Part shown: positions 34,238 to 42,365 of the stretch, piece after piece | Layout: every line of letters starts with the position of its first letter | How positions within the stretch are numbered: position 1 is the stretch's first letter | Source of the DNA: an uncultured Eubacteriales bacterium | GTDB taxonomy: Bacteria; Bacillota; Clostridia; Oscillospirales; Acutalibacteraceae | Length of the DNA: 64,000 nt | Reading direction: 5' to 3' | Assembly (NCBI GenBank): GCA_934456435.1 | Contig: CAKSHH010000004.1 | Location: 113,416 to 177,415, forward strand | Made by a program: the position numbers and the translations under genes | Notes under the pieces: model-generated | Told to the model about the DNA's origin: nothing | The model's input: the letters and a program-made list of their open reading frames with translations, nothing else | Databases searched by the model: none

Positions 34238-36895
34238 TTATTCAGCATCCGTTGTCGCCTTGGGGAAGAAATCCAAAAGCGATTTGCTTTCAACGGCAAT
34301 CTGAAGAATGTTCAACGCGTCGAAGGAGTTGAGAGTTCCATTTGCATCAAGATCTGCCGCCGCGAGGAAAACTCCCTCCAGCAGAGCACGCTCAACAGAG
34401 TGGTTGAGAACCGAGAGAGCGTCGATTGAATTGACGGCTCCGTCGCCGTTGACATCACCCATAAGAACGATTGTATACGTCTCAAGGACTTCTTCGCCGT
34501 TCTTTGTAACAAGCTTTGCACCTGTTGCAATTTTTTCGGGAGCTTCAACTGTCAGATCCTTGCCGATGTTAAAGTCGGCAAGCAGAGCGTCAACGCCCGA
34601 TTTGTTGTCGTAAACGGTGATTATCTTGTTTTCGGCATCGAAAACGGAAATTATTGCGTCGTCCTTGATGCTGAAATCAAGCTGAGGGTCAAGAGAAACA
34701 AACTTGATCTCATTGTCGGCTGCATATTTCTCAGCCGCTGTGCCCGTGAAGCCCTCAATCGTGCAATTCGGATTGACTTTTTCTGTGATTGTTGTGCCGT
34801 CTTCCTCGGTTGCAAGGAAGAATCCGACAGCGTTCTGACCGATAGTCTCAACGCTCTTGGGGAGTGTGACAACGATTTCATCATCGCCGACAGTTTCAAA
34901 AGCGCGGTCACCGATTGAAGTAATGCCGTCCTCGACAACGACCTTTGCGATTTCATATCTGAGGTAGTAGGCGGGCTCGTCCTTGGTGTTGGCGGCAACA
35001 GCGCCCGTACCGCTTATGGTAAGAGTCTTGGTCTCTTCGTCATATTTCCATGTCGCATTCTCACCGCATGAGCCCTCGTAAACGGGAGGCTCGGCAAGAG
35101 CGGTAAATTTGATCTCGTTGTCGGCTGCATATTTCTCCGCCGCTGTGCCCGTGAAGCCCTCAATCGTACAGTTCGGATTGACCTTTTCGGTGATTGTTGT
35201 GCCGTCTTCCTCTGTGGCAAGGAAGAATCCGACAGCGTTCTGACCGATAGTCTCAACGCTCTTGGGAAGTGTGACAACGATTTCATCGTCGCCGACAGTT
35301 TCAAAAGCGCGGTCACCGATTGAAGTAATGCCGTCCTCGACAACGACCTTTGCAATTTCATATCTGAGGTAGTAGGCAGGCTCGTCCTTGGTGTTGGCGG
35401 CAACAGCACCCGTACCGCTTATGGTAAGAGTTTTGGTCTCTTCGTCATATTTCCATGTCGCATTCTCGCCGCATGAGCCCTCGTAAATGAGAGGATCCTT
35501 GACGGGAGTAAAAGCAAATGCATTGTCGTCCGCGTACTTCTGCGCGGCTGATCCGACATAGCCCGTTATCGCAAAGCCGTCAACAGCGTCAACCTTGCCG
35601 TTGTTGTCAAAGCAGTAACCGAAAGCCTTGTCACCGATTGAAGTAATTGTTTCGGGAATCTCGATTTCCTTGATGTTGCCGAAGAATGAGAAAGCGCCGA
35701 CAGCGGTGATGCCGTCCGAGAATACGATTCCTGCGGGCTCGCTGTTCATATATACGGGCAGAGAGTAGATCGAATAGTCTCCGATTTCTCCGCTTCCCTC
35801 AAAGGTGAGTATGTTTTCGTCATTGTACGACCAGGAAAGTGTGTCGCTGATTTTTCCGCTCTTGGCATAGAAATCGCCGAGAGAATTAAATTTAATATTA
35901 TTTTCCGCTGCGTATTTCTCCGCCGCTGTACCGTCGTAGCCGTTGATTACAAAGCCGTCAACAACCTCGCCGCCTCTGCCGAAGCCGACAGACTTTTTAG
36001 CTATCGTGTCAACGGAATGAGGAATGGTTATTGATTTTAAGGCGCGGCAAAGGTAAAAGGCGTCCGATTCGATTGTCTTCAGTCCCTCAGGCAAAAGGGC
36101 TTCTGCAAGGGCATAACAGCCTGAGAATGCCGCTTCGGAAACGGTCTTGGTGCCGGCAGGGAAAGCCACGGAAGCAAGCTTGTCACAGCCGTCAAACGCC
36201 GAAGCGCCGATTGAGGTTGTGTTTTCGCTGAGAGTGAGTGCGCTGAGCTTCTCACAGCAGTAGAAAGCCCAGCCGCCGATTGACTGAAGAGCCTTGGGCG
36301 CATCAAACTTCTCAAGAAGTATGCACTGGCTGAATGCCGATTCGCCGATTGTCTCGACCGCGTCGGGGAGATCAATCGTTTTCAAAGAGGAGCATCTGTA
36401 AAAAGCCTTTGCCCCGATTTCTGTTATCGTTGTGGGAAGAGTGACCTTTTCAAGAGAAGAGCACGAAGCAAAGGTCTGGGAATCAATCTTTGTGAGCGCG
36501 CCCTCAATCGTTATCTCGCGCAGTCCCTTGCAGTTGAGGAAAGCCCCCTTGCCGAGGCTTGTTACTGTTTCGGGAATGGTCACGTTCTCCAAATCCATGC
36601 TGTTGTAGAAAGCAAAGTTACCGATTCCCGTAATCTCCTCGCCGAAAATTACGTTGGTGAAATCTATACCTGCCCACGGAATAATCACCTTTCCGTCCTC
36701 GTCGGTATAGTTGTCATAGTCGGGAATAGCTCCCTTGCCCTCAAAGGTAAGAGTTTTATCAATATTATTGAAGCTCCACGTCACATCCGTGCCGTCGATC
36801 TTCTCCGCCGCAAAAGCAGTAAGAGACATAAGTCCCGTGCCGCACATTGTCAGCATCAGGCATAATGTCAGAAGAACAGACAGAAATTTTTTCAT
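34238..36895 (-). CDS. Secreted BspA-like leucine-rich repeat protein with C-terminal dockerin
   Basis: An 885-aa surface or secreted protein. A signal peptide (residues 1-29, ending AFA) leads into BspA/TpLRR-type repeats from about residue 85, seen as phrases like LENVTIPETVTSLGKGAF, LEKVTLPTTITEIGAKAF and LKTIDLPDAVETIGESAF. Later repeats carry spacer segments such as GYDGTAAEKYAAENN. Residues 813-870 form a type I dockerin with two calcium-loop repeats, GDVNGDGAVNSIDALSVL and ADLDANGTLNSFDALNIL. Dockerins bind cohesins, so it probably sits on a cohesin-bearing scaffold coded elsewhere. A 135-residue block is duplicated. The site TAAAGGAGAAG precedes the ATG. Confidence 0.9.
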   Translation of the reverse strand: MKKFLSVLLTLCLMLTMCGTGLMSLTAFAAEKIDGTDVTWSFNNIDKTLTFEGKGAIPDYDNYTDEDGKVIIPWAGIDFTNVIFGEEITGIGNFAFYNSMDLENVTIPETVTSLGKGAFLNCKGLREITIEGALTKIDSQTFASCSSLEKVTLPTTITEIGAKAFYRCSSLKTIDLPDAVETIGESAFSQCILLEKFDAPKALQSIGGWAFYCCEKLSALTLSENTTSIGASAFDGCDKLASVAFPAGTKTVSEAAFSGCYALAEALLPEGLKTIESDAFYLCRALKSITIPHSVDTIAKKSVGFGRGGEVVDGFVINGYDGTAAEKYAAENNIKFNSLGDFYAKSGKISDTLSWSYNDENILTFEGSGEIGDYSIYSLPVYMNSEPAGIVFSDGITAVGAFSFFGNIKEIEIPETITSIGDKAFGYCFDNNGKVDAVDGFAITGYVGSAAQKYADDNAFAFTPVKDPLIYEGSCGENATWKYDEETKTLTISGTGAVAANTKDEPAYYLRYEIAKVVVEDGITSIGDRAFETVGDDEIVVTLPKSVETIGQNAVGFFLATEEDGTTITEKVNPNCTIEGFTGTAAEKYAADNEIKFTALAEPPVYEGSCGENATWKYDEETKTLTISGTGAVAANTKDEPAYYLRYEIAKVVVEDGITSIGDRAFETVGDDEIVVTLPKSVETIGQNAVGFFLATEEDGTTITEKVNPNCTIEGFTGTAAEKYAADNEIKFVSLDPQLDFSIKDDAIISVFDAENKIITVYDNKSGVDALLADFNIGKDLTVEAPEKIATGAKLVTKNGEEVLETYTIVLMGDVNGDGAVNSIDALSVLNHSVERALLEGVFLAAADLDANGTLNSFDALNILQIAVESKSLLDFFPKATTDAE
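34704..35083 (-). repeat. Internal coding duplication, downstream copy
   Basis: This stretch matches 35109-35488 almost base for base with an offset of 405 bases. It encodes the repeated block that begins YEGSCGENATWKYDEE and ends TGTAAEKYAADNEIKF. Confidence 0.92.
35109..35488 (-). repeat. Internal coding duplication, upstream copy
   Basis: First copy in reading order of the 405-base unit. Only scattered third-position changes separate the two, so the duplication is recent or kept alike by recombination. Confidence 0.92.
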
Positions 36896-36940
36896 TTCAA
36901 CTTCTCCTTTATGAAAATTTGCGTGTATTTACACATAATC

Positions 36941-36969
36941 ATTATAATTCATTTAACGCAAGGTGTCAA
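36941..36969 (-). promoter_or_regulatory. Promoter of the dockerin/LRR gene
   Basis: Minus strand TTGACA (36969-36964), 17 bases and TATAAT (36946-36941), a perfect match. A short palindrome, GTGTATTTACAC (36923-36934), lies at the expected transcription start and could be an operator. Confidence 0.85.
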
Positions 36970-37029
36970 TCGGCAAAAGATACATAAAGGTCGTCGGAAT
37001 TTTTATACTGTTAAAGTGCGGCAGCGTGG

Positions 37030-37554
37030 TCAGTTTGCGCTTACCTTGATTTTACGAAGAATTTTTGTGCGGTCAATCGCCAGTTCCGCGAAGAGAATTT
37101 CAATAACGCTCATCACGGCAACCTGTATCGCTCTCGTTGCGAGCAGGGCGGTGAATGCCTTTGTGTAAAGAATCGAAATAAAGAGCGTGTTGAGCAGCAG
37201 ACTGCATACAAGCTGGGTCGAAAGCACGGCAATAACGATTCTCGGAAAACTGCACTTTTTGTGCAGAAGCAGTCCGAAAACAAGGCCTGTCAGCGCCGCC
37301 GTCGCCGTGAAGCCGGGAAAATATGCACCCGTCGGCATAAGGATTGCCCCGATGAAGTCAACGAGTGCACCGACTACGGCTCCGCCGATCGGTCCCGAAA
37401 TGCAGGCGGCAAGCATGACCGCCGCAAAGGCAAATTCAATCTTCATGTTCCAAAGGTTGACCACGGGAATCAGTCTGCCGAGCACCACGCCGGCCGCAGT
37501 CAGCAGCGCAAGCACACAGATTTGTTTTGTGAAATTCTTTTGTTTTGTGTTCAT
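37030..37554 (-). CDS. folT: Folate-family ECF transporter S component
   Basis: A 174-aa integral membrane protein with about six helices, the substrate-binding subunit of an energy-coupling factor transporter. Family signs are GAVVGALVDFIGAILMPTGAYFPGFTATAALTG, of which GAYFPGF is typical of the FolT group, and a basic C-terminus. ATG 37554 follows AAGGAGG and is chosen over an upstream in-frame start at 37599. The shared EcfA/EcfT module is not in the window. The THF riboswitch upstream fixes the substrate as folate. Confidence 0.92.
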   Translation of the reverse strand: MNTKQKNFTKQICVLALLTAAGVVLGRLIPVVNLWNMKIEFAFAAVMLAACISGPIGGAVVGALVDFIGAILMPTGAYFPGFTATAALTGLVFGLLLHKKCSFPRIVIAVLSTQLVCSLLLNTLFISILYTKAFTALLATRAIQVAVMSVIEILFAELAIDRTKILRKIKVSAN

Positions 37555-37563
37555 AAATAAAAA

Positions 37564-37596
37564 CCTCCTTATTACCCGTTTTGAATAATAAGGAGG
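37564..37596 (-). promoter_or_regulatory. Hairpin that can hide the folT ribosome binding site
   Basis: On the minus strand, CCTCCTTATTA pairs perfectly with TAATAAGGAGG over 11 bp. The 3' arm is the folT Shine-Dalgarno sequence, and TTTTTA follows. It lies directly downstream of the THF aptamer and is the likely expression platform, acting on translation and perhaps also as a terminator. Confidence 0.85.
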
Positions 37597-37610
37597 CAAG
37601 TCGCATTATT

Positions 37611-37708
37611 ACTCAGCGGGATGCGACAGAAGAACCGCAAGAAATCTTTTCGTCCGCCGGACAACTCCCCGTTCCGTCGGCACTTAACGCTCAACTGTCT
37701 ACTCTGAA
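37611..37708 (-). ncRNA. THF (tetrahydrofolate) riboswitch
   Basis: The minus strand shows the conserved THF-I elements in order: CAGAGTAGA, GCGTTAAGTGCCG, CGGGGAGTTGTC, CGGCGGACGAAA, TGCGGT and GCATCCCGCTG. Terminal segments pair to close P1. It binds reduced folates and lowers expression of folate uptake genes. Recognised from memory of the class; a covariance-model search was not possible. Confidence 0.9.
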
Positions 37709-37715
37709 CAATGTT

Positions 37716-37743
37716 ATTATAAACCTTATTTTGTTGTTGTCAA
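37716..37743 (-). promoter_or_regulatory. Promoter of the THF riboswitch-folT unit
   Basis: Minus strand TTGACA (37743-37738), 16 bases and TATAAT (37721-37716). It sits just past the stop codon of the upstream glycosyltransferase gene. Confidence 0.82.
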
Positions 37744-37747
37744 GGGA

Positions 37748-38671
37748 CTATTTGTTGAATCCCTCAACTTTCATATAGTCCTTGGATTTGTACTTGATAA
37801 ATACGGTCAGCGCCGCGCCGAACGGAATTGCAAGCACGGTCAAAAACTTCCTCGGTGATTCGGAAATGAAGTGTCTGTTCTTCATCAGAATCGAACTTGA
37901 GACGTAGTGTATGCAGTTGCGGACAACGTCTTTAGGCTGAGGAAACGCCGTCATATCGAACTTGCGAAGAAACGCAAAGCCCTGAGGGTTTTTCAGGTAC
38001 TGTCTGTACATATTGGTGCTGGAGCCGTCCGCCATATACTCGACAACACACACGGGCTCGTTCATTATTATCAGGGTGTATTCAAGGTCGGCAAGCGTGT
38101 ATTTATAGGAAAGCGGAACGTACTTTTCGCCCGGAAAGGAGGGGTACGGCGGAAAAGCTTTCATTATATCCGTGCGATAAATTATTTTTTTGTCGCCCCT
38201 GCCGCCGCGCTGATAGTAGGAATAAAAGGTTGTGTCAAAGCGGTCGGTTTCAAGCTCCTTGCCGATGACCTTGCCGTTGTCGAATATGTCGAGGGCAAGG
38301 ATACCTGCATACTTTTTATCGCCGTATTTTTTCCAGCAGTTTACAATTTTTTCAACGGCGTCGTCGGTCATATAGTCGTCGGAGTCGATGCAGGTGTTCA
38401 GCTCCGTGTCGATGTTTTCGTAGGCGGTGTTGTGCGCCGTATGCATACCGCCGTTTTCCTTGTAAACGTATTTTATTTCAAAACCGTTGTCGGGCACACT
38501 CTGCCACTTGCGGATAAGCTCCGCCGTGTTGTCGGTCGAACCGTCATCAACGACGAGCCAGACAAAATCCTTGAGCGTCTGACGGCGCAGGCTCTCATAG
38601 CACTTGTGAATCGTGTAGGCTCGGTTGTATGCCGGTGTGAACACCGTCAATGTTTTCTTTTGCGTTTCCAT
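37748..38671 (-). CDS. Glycosyltransferase family 2
   Basis: A 307-aa GT-A enzyme: TVFTPAYNRAYTIHKCYESL at the N-terminus, VVDDGSTDNT (nucleotide binding), and a DSDDYM metal-binding motif near residue 95. It lacks membrane helices except a short hydrophobic C-terminal stretch. ATG 38671 follows GGGAGGG and fits the family start; an upstream in-frame start at 38752 adds an unrelated 27-residue leader. It is an isolated gene; the acceptor is unknown. Confidence 0.87.
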   Translation of the reverse strand: METQKKTLTVFTPAYNRAYTIHKCYESLRRQTLKDFVWLVVDDGSTDNTAELIRKWQSVPDNGFEIKYVYKENGGMHTAHNTAYENIDTELNTCIDSDDYMTDDAVEKIVNCWKKYGDKKYAGILALDIFDNGKVIGKELETDRFDTTFYSYYQRGGRGDKKIIYRTDIMKAFPPYPSFPGEKYVPLSYKYTLADLEYTLIIMNEPVCVVEYMADGSSTNMYRQYLKNPQGFAFLRKFDMTAFPQPKDVVRNCIHYVSSSILMKNRHFISESPRKFLTVLAIPFGAALTVFIKYKSKDYMKVEGFNK

Positions 38672-38760
38672 GCTGTACCCTCCCGACAGATGAGTTTTGC
38701 TCTTGTTCGGTCTCCGCTTATTGTAAGGCAGAGTCATTAACCTGATTTGCAAGAGATTTT

Positions 38761-38788
38761 CGGTGAGATGCGGGCATCGCGCCCTGCG
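38761..38788 (-). repeat. CGTAGGG palindrome repeat, degenerate copy
   Basis: Minus-strand CGCAGGGCGCGATG, CCCG loop, CATCTCACCG. The stem has two mismatches, so pairing is partly lost. Confidence 0.55.
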
Positions 38789-38811
38789 AAAAGCGGTTGT
38801 TTAATTCAATT

Positions 38812-38839
38812 CGTAGGGCATGATGCCCACATCATGCCG
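38812..38839 (+). repeat. CGTAGGG palindrome repeat, copy 4
   Basis: Identical in stem and loop to copy 1 at 31357-31384, 7.4 kb away in an unrelated intergenic space. Confidence 0.8.
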
Positions 38840-38918
38840 CCGTAATCAGCAGTATTTACACACAGTATGTGCAGCATAATTTATTAGGTTAATGATATTG
38901 ACTGTAAGGTTAGACCCG

Positions 38919-38949
38919 AAAAAATCCGTCGGGTAAAGCCCGACGGATT
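38919..38949 (-). terminator. Terminator of fucO
   Basis: Minus-strand hairpin ATCCGTCGGGC/GCCCGACGGAT (11-bp core, TTTA loop) followed by TTTTTT. Confidence 0.93.
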
Positions 38950-38969
38950 ACCTTTATTAAATTATACAA

Positions 38970-40115
38970 TCAAATAAGCTTTTTGTAAAGAGCCGTAATT
39001 TCCTCAACGCTCGTGTCTCTCGGATTGCCCGGACGGCAAGCGTCGTCGTAAGCCGACTGAGCAAGGAACGGAATATCCTCTTCCTTTACGATCTCTTTGA
39101 GGTCTGCCGGGATTCCGACATCGTGTGAAAGCTGCTTAACGGCGTCGATAGCCGCCTTGCGAGCCTCTTCAATGCTCATATCCTCTGTGCCCTCAACGCC
39201 CATTGCCTTTGCAATGTCACGGTACTTGTCGCCTGTTGCCGGAGCGTTGTACTCCATAACAGTCGGCAGAAGAATAGCATTTGCAACGCCGTGAGGTGTG
39301 TCATAAAGTGCGCCGAGCGGGTGAGCCATTGAGTGAACGATTCCGAGACCTACGTTCGAGAAGCCCATACCTGCAACGTACTGACCGAGAGCCATACCCT
39401 CTCTGCCCTCTGCGGTGTTCTCAACTGCACCTCTGAGGTTTTTGGAGATGATTTCAATTGCCTTGAGGTGGAACATATCGGAAAGCTCCCATGCACCCTT
39501 TGTGATGTAGCCCTCAATAGCGTGCGTAAGAGCGTCCATGCCTGTTGCGGCCGTGAGACCCTTGGGCATTGATGACATCATATCGGGATCGACAACGGCA
39601 ACAACCGGAATGTCGTGAACGTCAACGCAGACCATCTTGCGGTTTTTCTCAGCGTCTGTGATAACGTAGTTGATGGTAACCTCTGCGGCTGTACCTGCCG
39701 TGGTGGGAACGGCGATGATGGGAACGCACTTGTTCTTTGTCGGTGCAACACCCTCAAGGGAGCGGACGTCGGCAAATTCGGGGTTTGCAATGATGATGCC
39801 GACAGCCTTTGCTGTGTCCATTGATGAACCGCCGCCGATTGCAACCATGCAGTCTGCGCCGATCTCCTTGAACTTTGCAACACCTGCCTGAACGTTCTGA
39901 ATTGTCGGGTTCGGCTTGATGTCGGTAAACAATTCGTATTCTATTCCTGCTTTTTCAAGAACGTCGGTAACCTTTTTCGATACGCCGAATTTAACAAGAT
40001 CGGGGTCGGAGGCAACCATTACTTTCTTAAAGCCTCTGCCTTTGATCTCGTCGGGGATGGCGTTGATAGCGCCTGCGCCATGGTAAGAAGTTTCATTAAG
40101 TACAAATCTGTTCAT
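38970..40115 (-). CDS. fucO: Lactaldehyde reductase / iron-containing alcohol dehydrogenase (FucO-like)
   Basis: A 381-aa group III alcohol dehydrogenase that would reduce L-lactaldehyde to 1,2-propanediol with NADH. It closely follows the FucO pattern: FVLNETSYHGAGA, IAIGGGSSMDTAKA-like nucleotide site (AIGGGSSMDTAKAVG), PTTAGTAAEVTINYVITD, ATGMDALTHAIEGYI, GMGFSNVGLGIVHSMAHPLGA and DTPHGVANAILLP. The His and Asp metal ligands are present. No fucose or rhamnose genes are adjacent, so it may serve general redox balance. A Rex-like site lies upstream. Confidence 0.9.
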   Translation of the reverse strand: MNRFVLNETSYHGAGAINAIPDEIKGRGFKKVMVASDPDLVKFGVSKKVTDVLEKAGIEYELFTDIKPNPTIQNVQAGVAKFKEIGADCMVAIGGGSSMDTAKAVGIIIANPEFADVRSLEGVAPTKNKCVPIIAVPTTAGTAAEVTINYVITDAEKNRKMVCVDVHDIPVVAVVDPDMMSSMPKGLTAATGMDALTHAIEGYITKGAWELSDMFHLKAIEIISKNLRGAVENTAEGREGMALGQYVAGMGFSNVGLGIVHSMAHPLGALYDTPHGVANAILLPTVMEYNAPATGDKYRDIAKAMGVEGTEDMSIEEARKAAIDAVKQLSHDVGIPADLKEIVKEEDIPFLAQSAYDDACRPGNPRDTSVEEITALYKKLI

Positions 40116-40242
40116 TACTTACACTCTCCTTAATAACCGCCGTAATTGAGCGATTTTTTATCTTTCGGCGTGTAACCGCTGTTTGCGGTAACGATTACCC
40201 ACGCCTTTAATTCTTATTATAAGCTTAAATTTTGCAAAAATT

Positions 40243-40260
40243 ATGATAATTTTTTAACAA
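40243..40260. promoter_or_regulatory. Candidate Rex (NADH-sensing repressor) operator before fucO
   Basis: On the minus strand, TTGTTAAAAAATTATCAT matches 12 of 14 defined positions of TTGTTAA-N4-TTAACAA, the Rex consensus in Clostridia. A TATAAT lies at 40221-40216, so the site overlaps the -35 area. Rex commonly represses alcohol dehydrogenase genes at low NADH. Confidence 0.5.
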
Positions 40261-40272
40261 GATGTGAACATT

Positions 40273-40923
40273 TCATTTTTTTTCGATTTCGCGAAGATAA
40301 AGTGTACCGCCGTCAACGGCGAATCGAATTTCATATCCTGCAAAACCGAAGCCGTAAAGCCTTTTGGGGTCGTCCTGATACTGCGGCCTTGGGTCAAGCT
40401 CCAGCACACGGAGAAGAGCGGTTCTTTTTTCGGCAGGGAACGACGCGAGCAGGCACTCGTCGCAGACTACATTCAGCCGCTCGCTTCCGTCCTTGGAGAA
40501 TCCGCCGACAGCGTCGGGGTGGCAGTCGGCATACGGGACGTAGGGCTTGATATCGACAATTTCCGTGCCGTCCATCAAATCTGCGCCCGAAACGAAAAGC
40601 TCCGTGCCGTCAATTCTGTCAAGCTTTACACAGGACAGCCCGATTCCGTTCGGACGGAAAGGGGAACGTGTTGCAAAGACTCCGACGCGCGTGTTGCCGC
40701 CGAGCTTGGGAGGCCGCACGGTCAGCGACTTTCTCCCGTCCGGAATGTTGAATTTCCACAGAAGCCATATATGAGAGAAGCCCTCAAGCCCGCGGACAGC
40801 GTCGGGACTGCGGTATTCGGGCTCAAAGACGATTCTGCCTTTCAGCTCTTCCACCAGTCCGCTTTGGCGGGGTATGCCGAACTTTGTCGGGAAATCCGTA
40901 TGTATTTTTGCAATCGTTTCCAT
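40273..40923 (-). CDS. trmO: tRNA (t6A37)-methyltransferase TrmO/TsaA family
   Basis: A 216-aa protein of the UPF0066/VirR/TsaA family, which methylates N6-threonylcarbamoyladenosine at tRNA position 37 with SAM. Signs are FGIPRQSGLVEELKGRIVFEPEYRS, GFSHIWLLWKF, TRSPFRPNGIGLSCVKL and GTEIVDIKPYVPYADC. The Thr-tRNA link to thrS is only thematic. ATG 40923 follows a weak GGTGAT; an upstream in-frame start at 40956 lies inside the preceding terminator region. A terminator ends 17 bases before the start. Confidence 0.9.
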   Translation of the reverse strand: METIAKIHTDFPTKFGIPRQSGLVEELKGRIVFEPEYRSPDAVRGLEGFSHIWLLWKFNIPDGRKSLTVRPPKLGGNTRVGVFATRSPFRPNGIGLSCVKLDRIDGTELFVSGADLMDGTEIVDIKPYVPYADCHPDAVGGFSKDGSERLNVVCDECLLASFPAEKRTALLRVLELDPRPQYQDDPKRLYGFGFAGYEIRFAVDGGTLYLREIEKK

Positions 40924-40939
40924 ATTATCACCGTATCGT

Positions 40940-40972
40940 AAAAAGGACTGCCGCATCAGGTGCGTACAGTCC
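40940..40972 (-). terminator. Terminator between the Mrp gene and trmO
   Basis: Minus-strand GGACTG/CAGTCC stem with inner CGCA/TGCG pairing, then TTTTT. The trmO start codon is 17 bases further, so this may act as an attenuator or partial terminator. Confidence 0.75.
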
Positions 40973-41001
40973 CGTTGTTTATTTAATGTAATCCGAACAC
41001 C

Positions 41002-41832
41002 TCAATTGTGCGGTGCTGCCTTAAGCATTTCTTTTATCTTGTCCGCCGCGTCGTAAAGCTCCTTTATTTCTGCGAGCTCGACCGCACCCTTGTCAACGAG
41101 GGAAGCGATTTCGCTTTTGATCGGAAGCTTTGCAAGCACGGGAATGTTGAGCTCCTTTGCAACCTCGCCAAGCTTGCTTTCGCCGAAGACGGAGATTTTC
41201 TTTCCGCAGTCGGGACACTCAAGGTAGCTCATATTTTCCACGATTCCGAGAATCGGAACGTTCATCATATTTGCCATGTTGACCGCCTTCTTGACAATCA
41301 TGGTGACAAGATCCTGCGGCGTTGTGACGATAACGATTCCGTCAACGGGAAGCGACTGGAACACGGTCAGCGCAACGTCGCCCGTTCCGGGAGGCATATC
41401 GACGAACATATAGTCAACGTCGCCCCAGAAAACCTCGCTCCAAAACTGTTGGATAACGCCCGAAATAACGGGACCTCTCCACACGACGGGCTGATCCTCT
41501 TTTTCAAGCAGGAGGTTGATTGACATAACCTTGATTCCCGTTTTGGTTTCGGCAGGAATAAGGCCCATTTCATTCTGCATTGCGGGACCCTTTACGCCGA
41601 ATGCTTTTGGAATCGACGGACCTGTAATGTCCGCGTCAAGGATTCCGCAGGCGTTGCCCTTGACCTGCATTGCTGTTGTGAGCATCGAGGTGACGAGCGA
41701 TTTGCCTACGCCGCCCTTTCCGCTGACAACACCGATAACCTTTTTAACATTGCTGTATTCGTTACAAGGAACATGAAGATCCTTTTTCTCACAGCTTGAA
41801 GAACAGCTTGAACAATCTCCGCTGCATCCCAT
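41002..41832 (-). CDS. Mrp/NBP35-family P-loop ATPase, iron-sulfur cluster carrier
   Basis: A 276-aa ApbC/Mrp protein. The N-terminus is cysteine rich (MGCSGDCSSCSSSCEKK), as in Nbp35-type carriers. The deviant Walker A is VVSGKGGVGKSLV, followed by LDADITGPSIP, MFVDMPPGTGDVAL and the bridging-cluster CPDC motif in YLECPDCGKKISVFG. It binds and passes on Fe-S clusters in the cytosol. Its ATG abuts the stop of the upstream C_GCAxxG_C_C gene, so the two form an operon. Confidence 0.93.
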   Translation of the reverse strand: MGCSGDCSSCSSSCEKKDLHVPCNEYSNVKKVIGVVSGKGGVGKSLVTSMLTTAMQVKGNACGILDADITGPSIPKAFGVKGPAMQNEMGLIPAETKTGIKVMSINLLLEKEDQPVVWRGPVISGVIQQFWSEVFWGDVDYMFVDMPPGTGDVALTVFQSLPVDGIVIVTTPQDLVTMIVKKAVNMANMMNVPILGIVENMSYLECPDCGKKISVFGESKLGEVAKELNIPVLAKLPIKSEIASLVDKGAVELAEIKELYDAADKIKEMLKAAPHN

Positions 41833-42291
41833 TTAAAACATCTCCTCAGATAATATCTTTTCAAGCGCCAGAGCGCTGTCCTCTACGATTTGCACGCAGG
41901 GGCGTTTTTTGTAGTATGCTTCGGTTCTCTCGTCCGGCTTCGGGTGTGAATTTTCACCCTGAGAAAGACCGAGAAGTTCACGGCAGACAATGGACGGGTT
42001 CACTTTTTTGAACTCGGCAATGTATTCCTGCACCTTTTCGTAGCAAAGCTTTTTGCCCTCGGAATCCTTGCCGTCCGTCGTTCCGTATTTCATTCCCAAA
42101 AGCATCGCCGCCGCCGAAACCGTACCGCAAACCTCGCGCGAACGGCCAACTCCGCCGCCGAGACCTGCCGAAACCTTCAGCGCCGTATCCGTATCAAAGC
42201 CGAACATATCGGCATAAGCCGCGAAGACCGCCTGGGAGCAGTTGTATCCGCTTTTAAACAGCTCGACCGCCTTTTCACTTCTTTCGGACAT
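41833..42291 (-). CDS. C_GCAxxG_C_C family redox protein
   Basis: A 152-aa protein with the spaced cysteine pattern of this family: GYNCSQAVFAAY, GGGVGRSREVCGTVSAAAMLLG, KLCYEKV and SIVCRELLG. Members are found next to electron-transfer or metal proteins in anaerobes, and their biochemical role is not settled. Here it is co-transcribed with an Fe-S carrier, which suggests redox or cluster chemistry. AAGGAAG precedes the ATG. Confidence 0.85.
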   Translation of the reverse strand: MSERSEKAVELFKSGYNCSQAVFAAYADMFGFDTDTALKVSAGLGGGVGRSREVCGTVSAAAMLLGMKYGTTDGKDSEGKKLCYEKVQEYIAEFKKVNPSIVCRELLGLSQGENSHPKPDERTEAYYKKRPCVQIVEDSALALEKILSEEMF

Positions 42292-42312
42292 ACTAACACT
42301 TCCTTTTTAGTA

Positions 42313-42342
42313 ATTATATCCCGATTGTGCAAGCCGTGTCAA
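42313..42342 (-). promoter_or_regulatory. Promoter of the C_GCAxxG_C_C/Mrp operon
   Basis: Minus strand TTGACA (42342-42337), 18 bases and TATAAT (42318-42313). It is back to back with the purB promoter. Confidence 0.82.
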
Positions 42343-42365
42343 GCCTATTTTGCCCGCAAGGTTGC

